Part shown: positions 1 to 6,176 of the stretch, one piece after another
Position numbering within the stretch: position 1 is the stretch's first letter
Layout of the letters: each line of letters begins with the position of its first letter
Origin: Acholeplasmatales bacterium
GTDB lineage: Bacteria; Bacillota_I; Bacilli_A; Acholeplasmatales; Anaeroplasmataceae
Length of the DNA stretch: 9,801 nt
Assembly: GCA_017388605.1 (NCBI GenBank)
Contig: JAFPIE010000034.1
Span: 1-9,801, forward strand
Direction of reading: 5' to 3'
The notes under the pieces: model-generated
Databases searched by the model: none
Seen by the model: the letters and a program-made list of their open reading frames with translations, nothing else
What the model was told of the DNA's origin: nothing
Made by a program: the position numbers and the translations under genes

Positions 1-1
1 G

Positions 2-736
2 ATTAGATGTACTGAGAATGGCAAGCTTATGGAATACTATGTAATCCATGTAAATGGCTTAGGCGAGGATAAGGATCATGTTGTTGATTTAAGCGGTTAT
101 TCCTTATATCTAGATACTTTAAATACTGGCGTTGAATTATCTGATAGCTATCAGGTACAGCATTATCAAACTATTGTTGCATACCGTGAGGCTGACCTTT
201 CTCAGGCTGATATTTCAACTGAGCAGGCTAAGGCTGGTGCAGTAGTTACAGATACATTCAATAAGGCTAAGGAGAAGAATTCATCTGCAACATTCTTTGT
301 TGGTCAAACTAAGATTGAATTCAACAATGCAGCTGTAGGCGAAATCGCTGGTAAGGATGTTAAGCTTTATGTAAATAAGACTACTCCAAATGTTGATGGT
401 GCAGCTTACGTTCTAGAGCTTGAGCTTGAGGGTGCTACATTCTCTACAGGTGAAGCAAAGGTATCCTTCAAGTATGATGTACCAGAAGGACAGAGCGTTA
501 AGGTATACTACATCAATGAAAATGGTGCAAAGGTAGATGTAAATGCTACATATGAAAATGGCAAGATTACATTTACTACAACTCACTTCAGTACTTATGC
601 AGTATTCCTTGAGGCTTCACCTCAGGGTGGATTACCTGCAGGCGCAATCGTTGCAATCATTATTGGTTCTATTACATTATTAGCTGTTGCAGGCTTCTGT
701 GTATACTATTTCTTACTACGTAAGAGAAGCGCATAA
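2..736 (+). CDS. Surface protein with C-terminal membrane anchor (5'-truncated by window edge)
   Basis: The reading frame is open from base 2, so this is the C-terminal 244 residues of a longer protein; the ATG at 29 is internal. The visible part is rich in beta-strand-like, polar, Thr/Asn/Val segments typical of extracellular domains. It carries the phrase THFSTYAVF, which I know as a common ending of Firmicute surface-protein modules just before the anchor. The last ~36 residues form one hydrophobic helix (AGAIVAIIIGSITLLAVAGF onward) followed by a short basic tail, RKRSA. This predicts an outside-facing protein held by one C-terminal transmembrane segment. No LPxTG-like sortase motif precedes the helix. 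The gene is closed by its own terminator and is not part of the downstream operon. Ligand and function cannot be told from this part; adhesin-like or S-layer-like roles are possible. Confidence 0.75.
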   Translation: MRCTENGKLMEYYVIHVNGLGEDKDHVVDLSGYSLYLDTLNTGVELSDSYQVQHYQTIVAYREADLSQADISTEQAKAGAVVTDTFNKAKEKNSSATFFVGQTKIEFNNAAVGEIAGKDVKLYVNKTTPNVDGAAYVLELELEGATFSTGEAKVSFKYDVPEGQSVKVYYINENGAKVDVNATYENGKITFTTTHFSTYAVFLEASPQGGLPAGAIVAIIIGSITLLAVAGFCVYYFLLRKRSA

Positions 737-754
737 AATTTAATGAACTCGATT

Positions 755-788
755 AGGCTCTATCGCAAGATGGAGCTTTTTCTTTTTT
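755..788 (+). terminator. Intrinsic terminator of the surface-protein gene
   Basis: A 10-bp stem (755-764 with 769-778, including one internal G-T pair and a G-T near the base) closes a GCAA tetraloop at 765-768. It runs into a T-rich tract at 777-787. It lies 19 bases after the stop codon and separates the surface-protein gene from the tmk operon. Confidence 0.88.
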
Positions 789-841
789 AATACCCAACAT
801 ACCAACCAAATAATTTATGGATGCCAAATAGTACTGTTTTC

Positions 842-870
842 TTTAAATTTAATAACTTTTATTGTATAAT
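842..870 (+). promoter_or_regulatory. Probable sigma-A-type promoter of tmk
   Basis: A perfect -10 box TATAAT lies at 865-870. With a 17-base spacer the -35 is TTTAAA at 842-847, four of six matches to TTGACA. Transcription would begin near 877, leaving an untranslated leader of about 18 bases before the tmk ATG. The surrounding interval 789-841 shows no gene and no clear structure. Confidence 0.6.
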
Positions 871-882
871 AAAACCTGATAT

Positions 883-888
883 GGAGTG
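883..888 (+). promoter_or_regulatory. Ribosome binding site setting the tmk start
   Basis: GGAGTG sits with GGAG ending 8 bases before ATG 895. The in-frame GTG at 886 overlaps this site and is therefore an unlikely start. Confidence 0.75.
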
Positions 889-894
889 ATATTT

Positions 895-1524
895 ATGAAT
901 CTAAAGAATTTTATTACCTTTGAGGGTGGAGAATGTAGCGGAAAGACTACAGTAATTAATTCGATAAAGGCTTTATTTGATGAATTAGGAATTGAGTATA
1001 TTTCTACAAGAGAGCCCGGCGGAATTAAGATTGCAGAGCAAATTAGAAATATTATTTTAGATATTAATAATAAAGAAATGACATCGGAAACAGAAACCTT
1101 ACTTTATGCTGCCGCAAGAATGCAGCATTTATCTGAAAGAGTAATACCAGCCCTAAATGAAGGTAAGATTGTCCTATGCGATAGATTCTTAGATTCAAGC
1201 CTTGCTTATCAGGGCTATGCTAGAGGCATTGGTATGGATAATGTTTTAAAGGCCAATAGCTTTGCTTTAGATAAATTACCTGATTTAACTATCTTTATTG
1301 ATGTAACACCAGATGTTGCACTTAAAAGATTATCGGGAAGAGACAAGCAGGATCGATTAGATTTAGAGGAAATGGATTTCCATAAAAGAGTTTATGAGGG
1401 ATATCATAAGGTAATGGAAATGTATCCAGATAGAGTTGTAAGAATTGATGGAAATAAGTCCTTAGAGGAAGTTACAAAGGATTGTATAAATAAGGTTTTA
1501 GATTATCTAAAATTAAAGGTGTAA
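895..1524 (+). CDS. tmk: Thymidylate kinase (dTMP kinase)
   Basis: Thymidylate kinase phosphorylates dTMP to dTDP with ATP in the cytoplasm, a required step of dTTP synthesis. At 209 residues from ATG 895 it has the normal family length. Visible motifs are the P-loop FEGGECSGKTT (residues 9-19), the dTMP-binding REPGG (39-43), the catalytic DRF with DSSLAYQG (96-107), and a LID segment with several arginines (147-154). The start at 895 is chosen over GTG 886 because the Shine-Dalgarno bases overlap 886 and homologues begin close to the FEG motif. One oddity is that the usual second glycine of the P-loop (GxxGxGKT) is Cys14, encoded by TGT; the looser GxxxxGKT pattern is kept. It is the first gene of the operon, with holB starting 1 base after its stop. 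Identity is secure. Confidence 0.96.
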   Translation: MNLKNFITFEGGECSGKTTVINSIKALFDELGIEYISTREPGGIKIAEQIRNIILDINNKEMTSETETLLYAAARMQHLSERVIPALNEGKIVLCDRFLDSSLAYQGYARGIGMDNVLKANSFALDKLPDLTIFIDVTPDVALKRLSGRDKQDRLDLEEMDFHKRVYEGYHKVMEMYPDRVVRIDGNKSLEEVTKDCINKVLDYLKLKV

Positions 1525-1525
1525 T

Positions 1526-2605
1526 ATGAATGTTAAAAGAGCAGTAGAAAATCAAATGGGTATCTTTAATATGTTAAAAATGGCCAAAAGCCAAAACCGT
1601 ATGTCCCATGCATATTTATTTTATGGTGAGGAAGGTACGGGCAAAAAGGAAATGGCATATGCCTTAGCCTGTCTTTTGTACTGCCCTAATGGAGGAGATT
1701 TAACCTGTCCTGTATGTAAGACTATATTAGATAATAATCACATGAATGTAGATTATATTGGTATAGAACAAAATAAAAGTAAAATCTCCAAAGAGCAAAT
1801 TACCAATTTGCAGGATGAATTTTCTAAAACAAGCCTAGTTGAGGGTACAAGAATCTATATTATTGATGGCATAGATACTGCAACAAGCCAAGCCCAAAAT
1901 AGCTTACTTAAGTTCATTGAGGAGCCAATCAATCAAACACCTACAGTAGGTATCTTTTTAGCAAAGGAATTACCAAATGTAGTCAATACCATTCAATCGA
2001 GATGTATTTTAGAGCATTTCCCATCCATTCCAAAGGAAAAGGAAATTAAAATATTAGAGGATGAGGGGCTATCTAGTATAGATGCAAGGCTTGCATCAAT
2101 ACTTACGAATGATATTGATGAGGCCTTAGGTTTGGTACTTAATATTGATAAGGATTTAAATGAAGAGCTAATGAAGGATAATTCCTATATCTTTTTAAAT
2201 GAGTCCAATCATGATAAGGCAGAGGCAAATTTAAAAATTGAGGCTGAAAAGCTTCTAAAGCCATCTAAGGATTATCATGCAGTAAAGGAAATCTTCTTAG
2301 AAATGCTAAAGCTTAAAAATGAAAAAATGGCTGTTATGTTTTTTACAAAATATGTCAATGTATTCCAAGAAGCTGTAAGAACGAATATATTACTAAGCTT
2401 TACGATTACATTTTTAGAGGATGTTTTATTCCATAAGGAAAATCCTATTTTATCTCCTCTTAAGGAAGATATTATAGAATATTCTAAGAAGTATGGGAAA
2501 AAGGTAGAGGATACCTTAGAGGAATGCTTGATTCTATCCAAAAATTTAAGCTACAACGTTTTGCCAAAAAATATATTTCATTCTCTATTATTAAAATTCA
2601 TTTAA
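1526..2605 (+). CDS. holB: DNA polymerase III delta-prime subunit
   Basis: Delta-prime is the stator of the clamp-loader complex that places the sliding clamp on primed DNA during replication. The 359-residue protein shows an AAA+ fold: Walker A-like GEEGTGKK (34-41), a Walker B-region strand IYIIDGIDTAT (110-120), the family-typical NSLLKFIEEP (125-134) and the SRC motif (158-160). The C-terminal half is helical and poorly conserved, as usual for Gram-positive HolB. The zinc module after Walker A has Cys53, Cys61 and Cys64, but the expected fourth cysteine (position 67) is Ile; Cys49 or His72 could substitute. ATG 1526 follows the tmk stop by one base with GGTG just upstream, so the two are co-translated. 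Its place after tmk matches Bacillus, except that yaaQ and yaaR are not between them. Confidence 0.93.
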   Translation: MNVKRAVENQMGIFNMLKMAKSQNRMSHAYLFYGEEGTGKKEMAYALACLLYCPNGGDLTCPVCKTILDNNHMNVDYIGIEQNKSKISKEQITNLQDEFSKTSLVEGTRIYIIDGIDTATSQAQNSLLKFIEEPINQTPTVGIFLAKELPNVVNTIQSRCILEHFPSIPKEKEIKILEDEGLSSIDARLASILTNDIDEALGLVLNIDKDLNEELMKDNSYIFLNESNHDKAEANLKIEAEKLLKPSKDYHAVKEIFLEMLKLKNEKMAVMFFTKYVNVFQEAVRTNILLSFTITFLEDVLFHKENPILSPLKEDIIEYSKKYGKKVEDTLEECLILSKNLSYNVLPKNIFHSLLLKFI

Positions 2606-2606
2606 T

Positions 2607-2636
2607 TTGAAATATTTTGGTAAAATAATATATAAT
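2607..2636 (+). promoter_or_regulatory. Internal promoter before ricT
   Basis: TTGAAA (2607-2612), an 18-base spacer and a perfect TATAAT (2631-2636) lie directly after the holB stop. Transcription would start near 2643, giving a leader of about 19 bases to ATG 2662. An ATG at 2635 lies inside the -10 box and so cannot be used on this transcript. Confidence 0.7.
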
Positions 2637-2661
2637 GATATTAAAGGTTTATGGTGATTGT

Positions 2662-3525
2662 ATGAAAGTAACCAAGGTACAATTTAAGCCTCTTGGTAAA
2701 AGATATTTCTTTGGTATTTCCGATTTGGATTTAAAGGATAAAACTCCAGTAGTAGTAAATACAATACGTGGTATTGAAATGGGCTACTGTGTAGGAGACC
2801 CCTTTGAATTAGATCCAAATGAAGAAATTCCAGAGCTAAAGGATGTTGTAAGAATTGCAACAGAAGAGGATTTAAAAAATTATAATAGAAATAAAGACCT
2901 AGAGCCTGAGGTCGTTTTAAGAACTAAGGAATTTGCAAAAAAGGAAAATCTTGAAATGAAGGTTCTAGAAGCAGAATATACGCTAGATCAAGCGAAGCTT
3001 ATTATCTATTTTGAAAGTGAAGGCAGAGTAGATTTCCGTGAATTAGTTAAGGACTTAGCTGAAATCTACCATACGAGAATTGAGCTTCGTCAGGTAGGAA
3101 GCAGAGATGGCGCTAAGGTATTTGGCGGAATTGGTCCTTGCGGATTAATAGTTTGCTGCCAAACCTTCATTACGCAATTTGATAATGTTTCTGTAAAAAT
3201 GGCTAAGAACCAAAATTTATCCTTAAACCCAGTAAAGATTAGTGGTAATTGTGGAAAGCTATTATGCTGTATCAATTACGAAAATGAGCTTTATACGGAA
3301 TTAAGAAAGGATGCTCCTGATATTGGAGATATCGTCATTACCCCTGAGGGTGAGGCTAAGGTATTAACCTGTGATGTATTAAATAGAAATCTAAAGGTAA
3401 AATACATTGGAGAGGACAATAAATTTGGCTATTTTAAGCTTGATGAGGTAAAGTTTACTCCATCTAAGGAAAAGAAGAAAAAGAAAGAAATTGAGGAAGA
3501 TTTCGATGCCAGTGGTCTTGAATGA
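2662..3525 (+). CDS. ricT: PSP1-domain protein RicT/YaaT (Fe-S regulatory factor)
   Basis: In B. subtilis, RicT (YaaT) forms the RicAFT complex, binds [4Fe-4S] clusters and acts with RNase Y in mRNA maturation; it also influences the Spo0A phosphorelay. This 287-residue protein has the expected length. It has an N-terminal region typical of the family (VQFKPLGKRYFF, then VVNTIRGIEMGY) and the PSP1 core with FRELVKDLAEIYHTRIELRQ (125-144). The cysteine-rich segment follows: GGIGPCGLIVCC (Cys160, 165, 166) and GNCGKLLCC (Cys197, 202, 203), the likely cluster ligands. The tail is a Lys/Glu-rich stretch (268-280). ATG 2662 is chosen because GGTGA lies just upstream, homologues begin near this residue, and the longer ORF would start inside the promoter. 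Its end overlaps the next gene by 20 bases. RicA and RicF partners are not in the window, so complex formation here is inference. Confidence 0.92.
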   Translation: MKVTKVQFKPLGKRYFFGISDLDLKDKTPVVVNTIRGIEMGYCVGDPFELDPNEEIPELKDVVRIATEEDLKNYNRNKDLEPEVVLRTKEFAKKENLEMKVLEAEYTLDQAKLIIYFESEGRVDFRELVKDLAEIYHTRIELRQVGSRDGAKVFGGIGPCGLIVCCQTFITQFDNVSVKMAKNQNLSLNPVKISGNCGKLLCCINYENELYTELRKDAPDIGDIVITPEGEAKVLTCDVLNRNLKVKYIGEDNKFGYFKLDEVKFTPSKEKKKKKEIEEDFDASGLE

Positions 3526-4240
3526 GTTACTCGGTAGAGAGCTTATAAAAATATATCAAGATACCGATTCCTTTAATTTTTCTATTGATTCTATGCTATT
3601 ATCAGATTTTGTATCTATTACAGCTAGATGCAAAAGAATTTGTGATCTATGTACAGGTAATGCACCCATTCCCCTATATTTATCCTTAAGAACAAAGGCA
3701 AGTATTATAGGTGTTGAGGTACAGGAGAATTCCTATAAGCTAGCTATAGATTCTGTTAAAATCAATCATCTAGAGGATCAAATAGAAATCATACAGGATA
3801 ATTTAATTGGCATTTCAGATAAAATTGGTAAATCGAAATTTGATTGTGTAACGGTAAATCCACCCTTCTTTAAGGTTGGAAATCATCAAATTAATCCAAA
3901 CGATAGTAAGGCTATTGCACGTCATGAAATATTAGCTACTCTAGAGGATATTATAAAGGAAGCATCTAGCCTATTAAACACAAGAGGAAGGCTTGCAATA
4001 GTACATAGACCAGAAAGATTACCTGAAATCTTTGAATTATTTAATAAATATCATATTGAGCCTAAAAGGCTTAGACTCGTATACCCTAAAATGGGTATGG
4101 AGGTCAATCATATATTGATTGAGGGAATCAAGGATGGAAGTCCTGATGGCTTAAGGATAGAGCCACCACTATATGTATATAAAAGTGATAATACTTGGAC
4201 CGATGAGGTTCTAAAAATATATAATTTTACAAAGGAGTGA
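3506..4240 (+). CDS. trmN6: tRNA1(Val) (adenine-N6)-methyltransferase family protein, YabB-like
   Basis: TrmN6/YabB enzymes transfer methyl from S-adenosylmethionine to N6 of A37 in tRNA-Val. The 244-residue protein has the family layout: an N-terminal FNFSIDSMLLSDF segment (23-35), SAM-binding motif I ICDLCTGNAPIP (45-56), an acidic end of strand 2 at GVEVQ (69-73), the catalytic NPPF (118-121) and the family-typical KAIARHE (135-141). ATG 3506 has GAGG 9 bases upstream within the ricT end. The TTG at 3491, also in frame, lacks such a site; GTG 3512 and TTG 3518 remain possible. The gene overlaps ricT by 20 bases, and its stop TGA overlaps the next gene's ribosome-binding region. In Bacillus, yabA separates yaaT and yabB; here it is missing. 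A related methyltransferase lies at 6177-6833, so which of the two carries the tRNA-Val activity is uncertain. Confidence 0.88.
   Translation: MPVVLNELLGRELIKIYQDTDSFNFSIDSMLLSDFVSITARCKRICDLCTGNAPIPLYLSLRTKASIIGVEVQENSYKLAIDSVKINHLEDQIEIIQDNLIGISDKIGKSKFDCVTVNPPFFKVGNHQINPNDSKAIARHEILATLEDIIKEASSLLNTRGRLAIVHRPERLPEIFELFNKYHIEPKRLRLVYPKMGMEVNHILIEGIKDGSPDGLRIEPPLYVYKSDNTWTDEVLKIYNFTKE
4231..4237 (+). promoter_or_regulatory. Strong ribosome binding site for the TerB-like gene
   Basis: AAAGGAG lies 8 bases before ATG 4246, inside the end of the upstream gene. It decides against the in-frame GTG at 4237, which overlaps it. Confidence 0.8.
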
Positions 4241-4245
4241 GTATT

Positions 4246-4653
4246 ATGTTTTTAAGTTTATTAAACAAGAAGGAAATGCTAAAATTCTTAGATTTAGCAA
4301 TCTACATGGTAGACATTGATGGTGAGCCTACAGATGTAGAAAAAAGAGTATTAACAAAAATGATTGCAGAGCTTGACGCTGTAAAGGATGAATTCTCCTT
4401 CCGTTTAGCTGATACAGTTGAAAATACAATTAATTTCTTCCAATCTGCAAATCAAGTTGTTAGAAATGTTGTATATTTAAATTTAGTAACCATTTCTATG
4501 GAGGATGATTTATATAACACAAGTGAATTATTATTCCTAGAAAAGATTCAAAAGGTATTTGAAATTAGTGCAGAAAAGAGAAGAGAATTAATCTCTATTG
4601 TTTACGCAGAGCGTGATTTAAGAGAAAAGGCAATTCGTATTATTAAAAACTAA
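4246..4653 (+). CDS. Small all-helical protein, TerB-like (function unknown)
   Basis: I do not recognise a characterised family with certainty. The 135-residue protein is acidic, has no signal peptide or membrane segment, and looks entirely helical. Two helix-pair units can be seen. The first, LDLAIYMVDIDGEPTDVEKRVL (residues 15-36), contains the acidic turn DIDGE followed by a charged helix, which resembles TerB-type tellurite-resistance-like folds. The second, LFLEKIQKVFEISAEKRREL (about 99-118), looks like a repeat of that unit. It lies in the slot where Bacillus has yazA, between the yabB-like gene and rsmI. The very strong Shine-Dalgarno site suggests good expression. Its stop overlaps the rsmI start by one base (TAATG), which implies coupled translation. 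A cytoplasmic scaffold or regulator linked to the RNA-modification genes is possible but not shown. Confidence 0.7.
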   Translation: MFLSLLNKKEMLKFLDLAIYMVDIDGEPTDVEKRVLTKMIAELDAVKDEFSFRLADTVENTINFFQSANQVVRNVVYLNLVTISMEDDLYNTSELLFLEKIQKVFEISAEKRRELISIVYAERDLREKAIRIIKN

Positions 4654-5498
4654 TGAGAACTAGAAGCTTTGATCATAATAAAGGCATTCTATATCTTGTC
4701 GCAACACCTATAGGAAATCTATCAGATTTTTCCTTTCGTGCTGTAGAAACGCTAAAATCTGTAGATAAAATATATGCAGAGGACACAAGAAATTCTATAG
4801 TTCTTTTAAAGCATTATAATATAGAAACTAAGCTTGAAAGCTATCATGAATTTAACCAAGACGAAAAGACTTTATCTATTGTTAAGGAAGTAGAGGATGG
4901 CATGAACATTGCCCTCATTTCGGATGCAGGCCTACCTGTCATTTCTGATCCTGGCTATAAGGTTGTTTTGGAAGCAAGAAAAAGAGGACTTCCCATCTCA
5001 ACCATTCCCGGGGCTTCCGCTGGAATTAGTGCTTTAATTGCCTCAGGTCTTGCCCCTATGCCATATACCTTCTATGGCTTTTTAGATTCGAAAAAAACAA
5101 AGAGAGTGTCTGAATTAAATGAATTAAAATATATCCCACATACGATTATTTTCTATGAGGCACCTCATAGAATAAAGGATACATTAGAGGATATGCTAGA
5201 GGTTTTTGGTAATAGAAATATTTGTCTTGCAAGAGAATTGACCAAAACCTTTGAGGAATATATTAATGGCACAATAGAGGATGTATTAGAGATTGAGGGA
5301 TTAAAAGGAGAAATGGTTCTTATTGTAGAAGGCTATAAGGATTCCAATTCTATGGATGGTAATCCATTTGAAAAGATTGATGAATTGATTCATTTAGGCT
5401 ATAAGCCAAATGAAGCTATTAAAGAAGCATCAAAGCTTTTTAATATGGATAGAAGAGCTCTATATAAGGACTATTTAGAATATAAGAATCGGAAGTAA
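4653..5498 (+). CDS. rsmI: 16S rRNA (cytidine1402-2'-O)-methyltransferase
   Basis: RsmI methylates the ribose of C1402 in 16S rRNA, at the decoding centre of the small subunit, using SAM. At 281 residues it matches the family, and tetrapyrrole-methylase-fold motifs are seen in order: LYLVATPIGNLSD (13-25), YAEDTRNSIVLLKHY (41-55), ISDAGLPVISDPG (89-101), IPGASAG (118-124), FYEAPHRI (167-174), RELTKTFEEY (194-203) and KGEMVLIVEG (218-227). Residues from about 240 form the short helical C-terminal domain of the family, with LGYKPNEAIKEASK. The ATG overlaps the TAA of the TerB-like gene, and no clear Shine-Dalgarno site precedes it, so it probably depends on translational coupling. Identity is secure and its location matches yabC in Bacillus. 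Confidence 0.95.
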   Translation: MRTRSFDHNKGILYLVATPIGNLSDFSFRAVETLKSVDKIYAEDTRNSIVLLKHYNIETKLESYHEFNQDEKTLSIVKEVEDGMNIALISDAGLPVISDPGYKVVLEARKRGLPISTIPGASAGISALIASGLAPMPYTFYGFLDSKKTKRVSELNELKYIPHTIIFYEAPHRIKDTLEDMLEVFGNRNICLARELTKTFEEYINGTIEDVLEIEGLKGEMVLIVEGYKDSNSMDGNPFEKIDELIHLGYKPNEAIKEASKLFNMDRRALYKDYLEYKNRK

Positions 5499-5503
5499 GA
5501 AGT

Positions 5504-6034
5504 ATGGTTTACAGTGAAGAATATACAAATTTAGATGGCGATAACGTCTTTAAAGAAATAACATATGATGAATTTATGGATATGTTTGAGCACCTTGAAA
5601 CAGGTATAGTATTACTTGGTGGTGCTTGGTGTAAAAATGCTCAAATTATAGTACCTTATGCAAATACTCTAGCAAAGAAAAAGGGACTAGATGTAATCTA
5701 CAATTTCGATTTAAAATATGAAAATGAGCTAGGACGCCAGGGTGATTTAAGAACAGGTACAAGCCTAGATCATAGAATGGAATATTTTAATATTGCAGAA
5801 AAAACTGGAATTGAAAGTGATACTGTTGTAGAAAATACAATGATGCCAAGAATTCCATCTCCAACATTTATTGCTATTAAAAATGGAACAACCGTTGGTT
5901 ATTTTACAGCAAAATATATTAAAGATGAAACGACCGAGAAGCTAGAATTATCTAGTGAGGATATGCTAGATTTTGCAGTTAAATTTACAGAGCTTGTAGA
6001 TTTAATTAAGGGCGATAATAGATTTGATATATAG
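5504..6034 (+). CDS. Thioredoxin-fold protein with a single active-site cysteine
   Basis: The 176-residue cytoplasmic protein has a thioredoxin-like layout. A strand IVLLGGAWC leads into WCKNAQ (42-47), where thioredoxins carry WCxxC, and is followed by a helix (IVPYANTLAKKKG) and a second strand LDVIYNFDL. A later RIPSPTFIAIKNGTTVGYF (116-134) fits the cis-proline loop and the next two strands. Cys43 is the only cysteine in the protein; the resolving cysteine is Ala46, so a normal dithiol redox cycle is not possible. An insertion rich in charged residues (about 70-112) lies between the two halves. There is no signal peptide. GGAAG sits 8 bases before ATG 5504, 5 bases after rsmI stops, and the gene is the last of the operon, ahead of a terminator. 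A monothiol, peroxidase-like or redox-sensing role is possible; substrate unknown. Confidence 0.75.
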   Translation: MVYSEEYTNLDGDNVFKEITYDEFMDMFEHLETGIVLLGGAWCKNAQIIVPYANTLAKKKGLDVIYNFDLKYENELGRQGDLRTGTSLDHRMEYFNIAEKTGIESDTVVENTMMPRIPSPTFIAIKNGTTVGYFTAKYIKDETTEKLELSSEDMLDFAVKFTELVDLIKGDNRFDI

Positions 6035-6040
6035 TTTTTG

Positions 6041-6069
6041 ACTTGTCTATTTATAGACAAGTTTTTTTT
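6041..6069 (+). terminator. Intrinsic terminator ending the tmk-ricT-rsmI operon
   Basis: A perfect 9-bp stem (6041-6049 with 6054-6062) and a TTTA loop are followed by an unbroken T tract at 6062-6069. It starts 7 bases after the stop codon of the thioredoxin-fold gene. No matching A tract precedes the stem, so it works only in the + direction. Confidence 0.92.
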
Positions 6070-6077
6070 CGCGCCAA

Positions 6078-6088
6078 AAACAGTGTTT
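6078..6088 (+). repeat. Short palindrome upstream of the second operon
   Basis: AAACA-G-TGTTT is a perfect inverted repeat with 5-base arms around one base. It lies 26 bases before the -35 box of the second operon, where an operator could be, but it is short and may be chance. Confidence 0.3.
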
Positions 6089-6115
6089 ATATTGTTTAGG
6101 TTTCTTATATTGTTT
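6087..6115 (+). repeat. Two 11-base direct repeats at the second operon's promoter
   Basis: TTATATTGTTT occurs at 6087-6097 and again, identically, at 6105-6115, 18 bases from start to start. The second copy touches the -35 box (6114-6119). This geometry would suit a transcription-factor site; the low complexity of AT-rich DNA is the alternative. Confidence 0.5.
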
Positions 6116-6142
6116 GAAAAAAAAGACATTATGCTTTAAAAT
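6114..6142 (+). promoter_or_regulatory. Promoter of the methyltransferase-MutS-like operon
   Basis: TTGAAA (6114-6119), an exact 17-base spacer and TAAAAT (6137-6142) each match the sigma-A consensus at five of six positions. Transcription would start near 6149, about 28 bases before ATG 6177. The TTG at 6114, which opens the longest reading frame, lies in the -35 box itself. Confidence 0.72.
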
Positions 6143-6176
6143 GATATTAAAGGAAACTATTTTAAAAGAGGATATT

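Noticed and set aside
789..841. Possible riboswitch or small RNA between the first terminator and tmk
   Set aside because: It lies upstream of the promoter, is short and AT-rich, and no stable stem or conserved motif could be found.
2275..2541. 88-codon open frame on the minus strand inside holB
   Set aside because: It lies wholly within holB, has no ribosome-binding site or recognisable motif, and its composition reflects the complement of the AT-rich coding strand.
3090..3275. 61-codon minus-strand frame inside ricT
   Set aside because: It is opposite the conserved cysteine region of ricT and shows no independent coding signal.
5899..6129. 76-codon minus-strand frame covering the operon end
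   Set aside because: It crosses the terminator and the second operon's promoter, and has Ser/Asn-rich low-complexity content with no motif.
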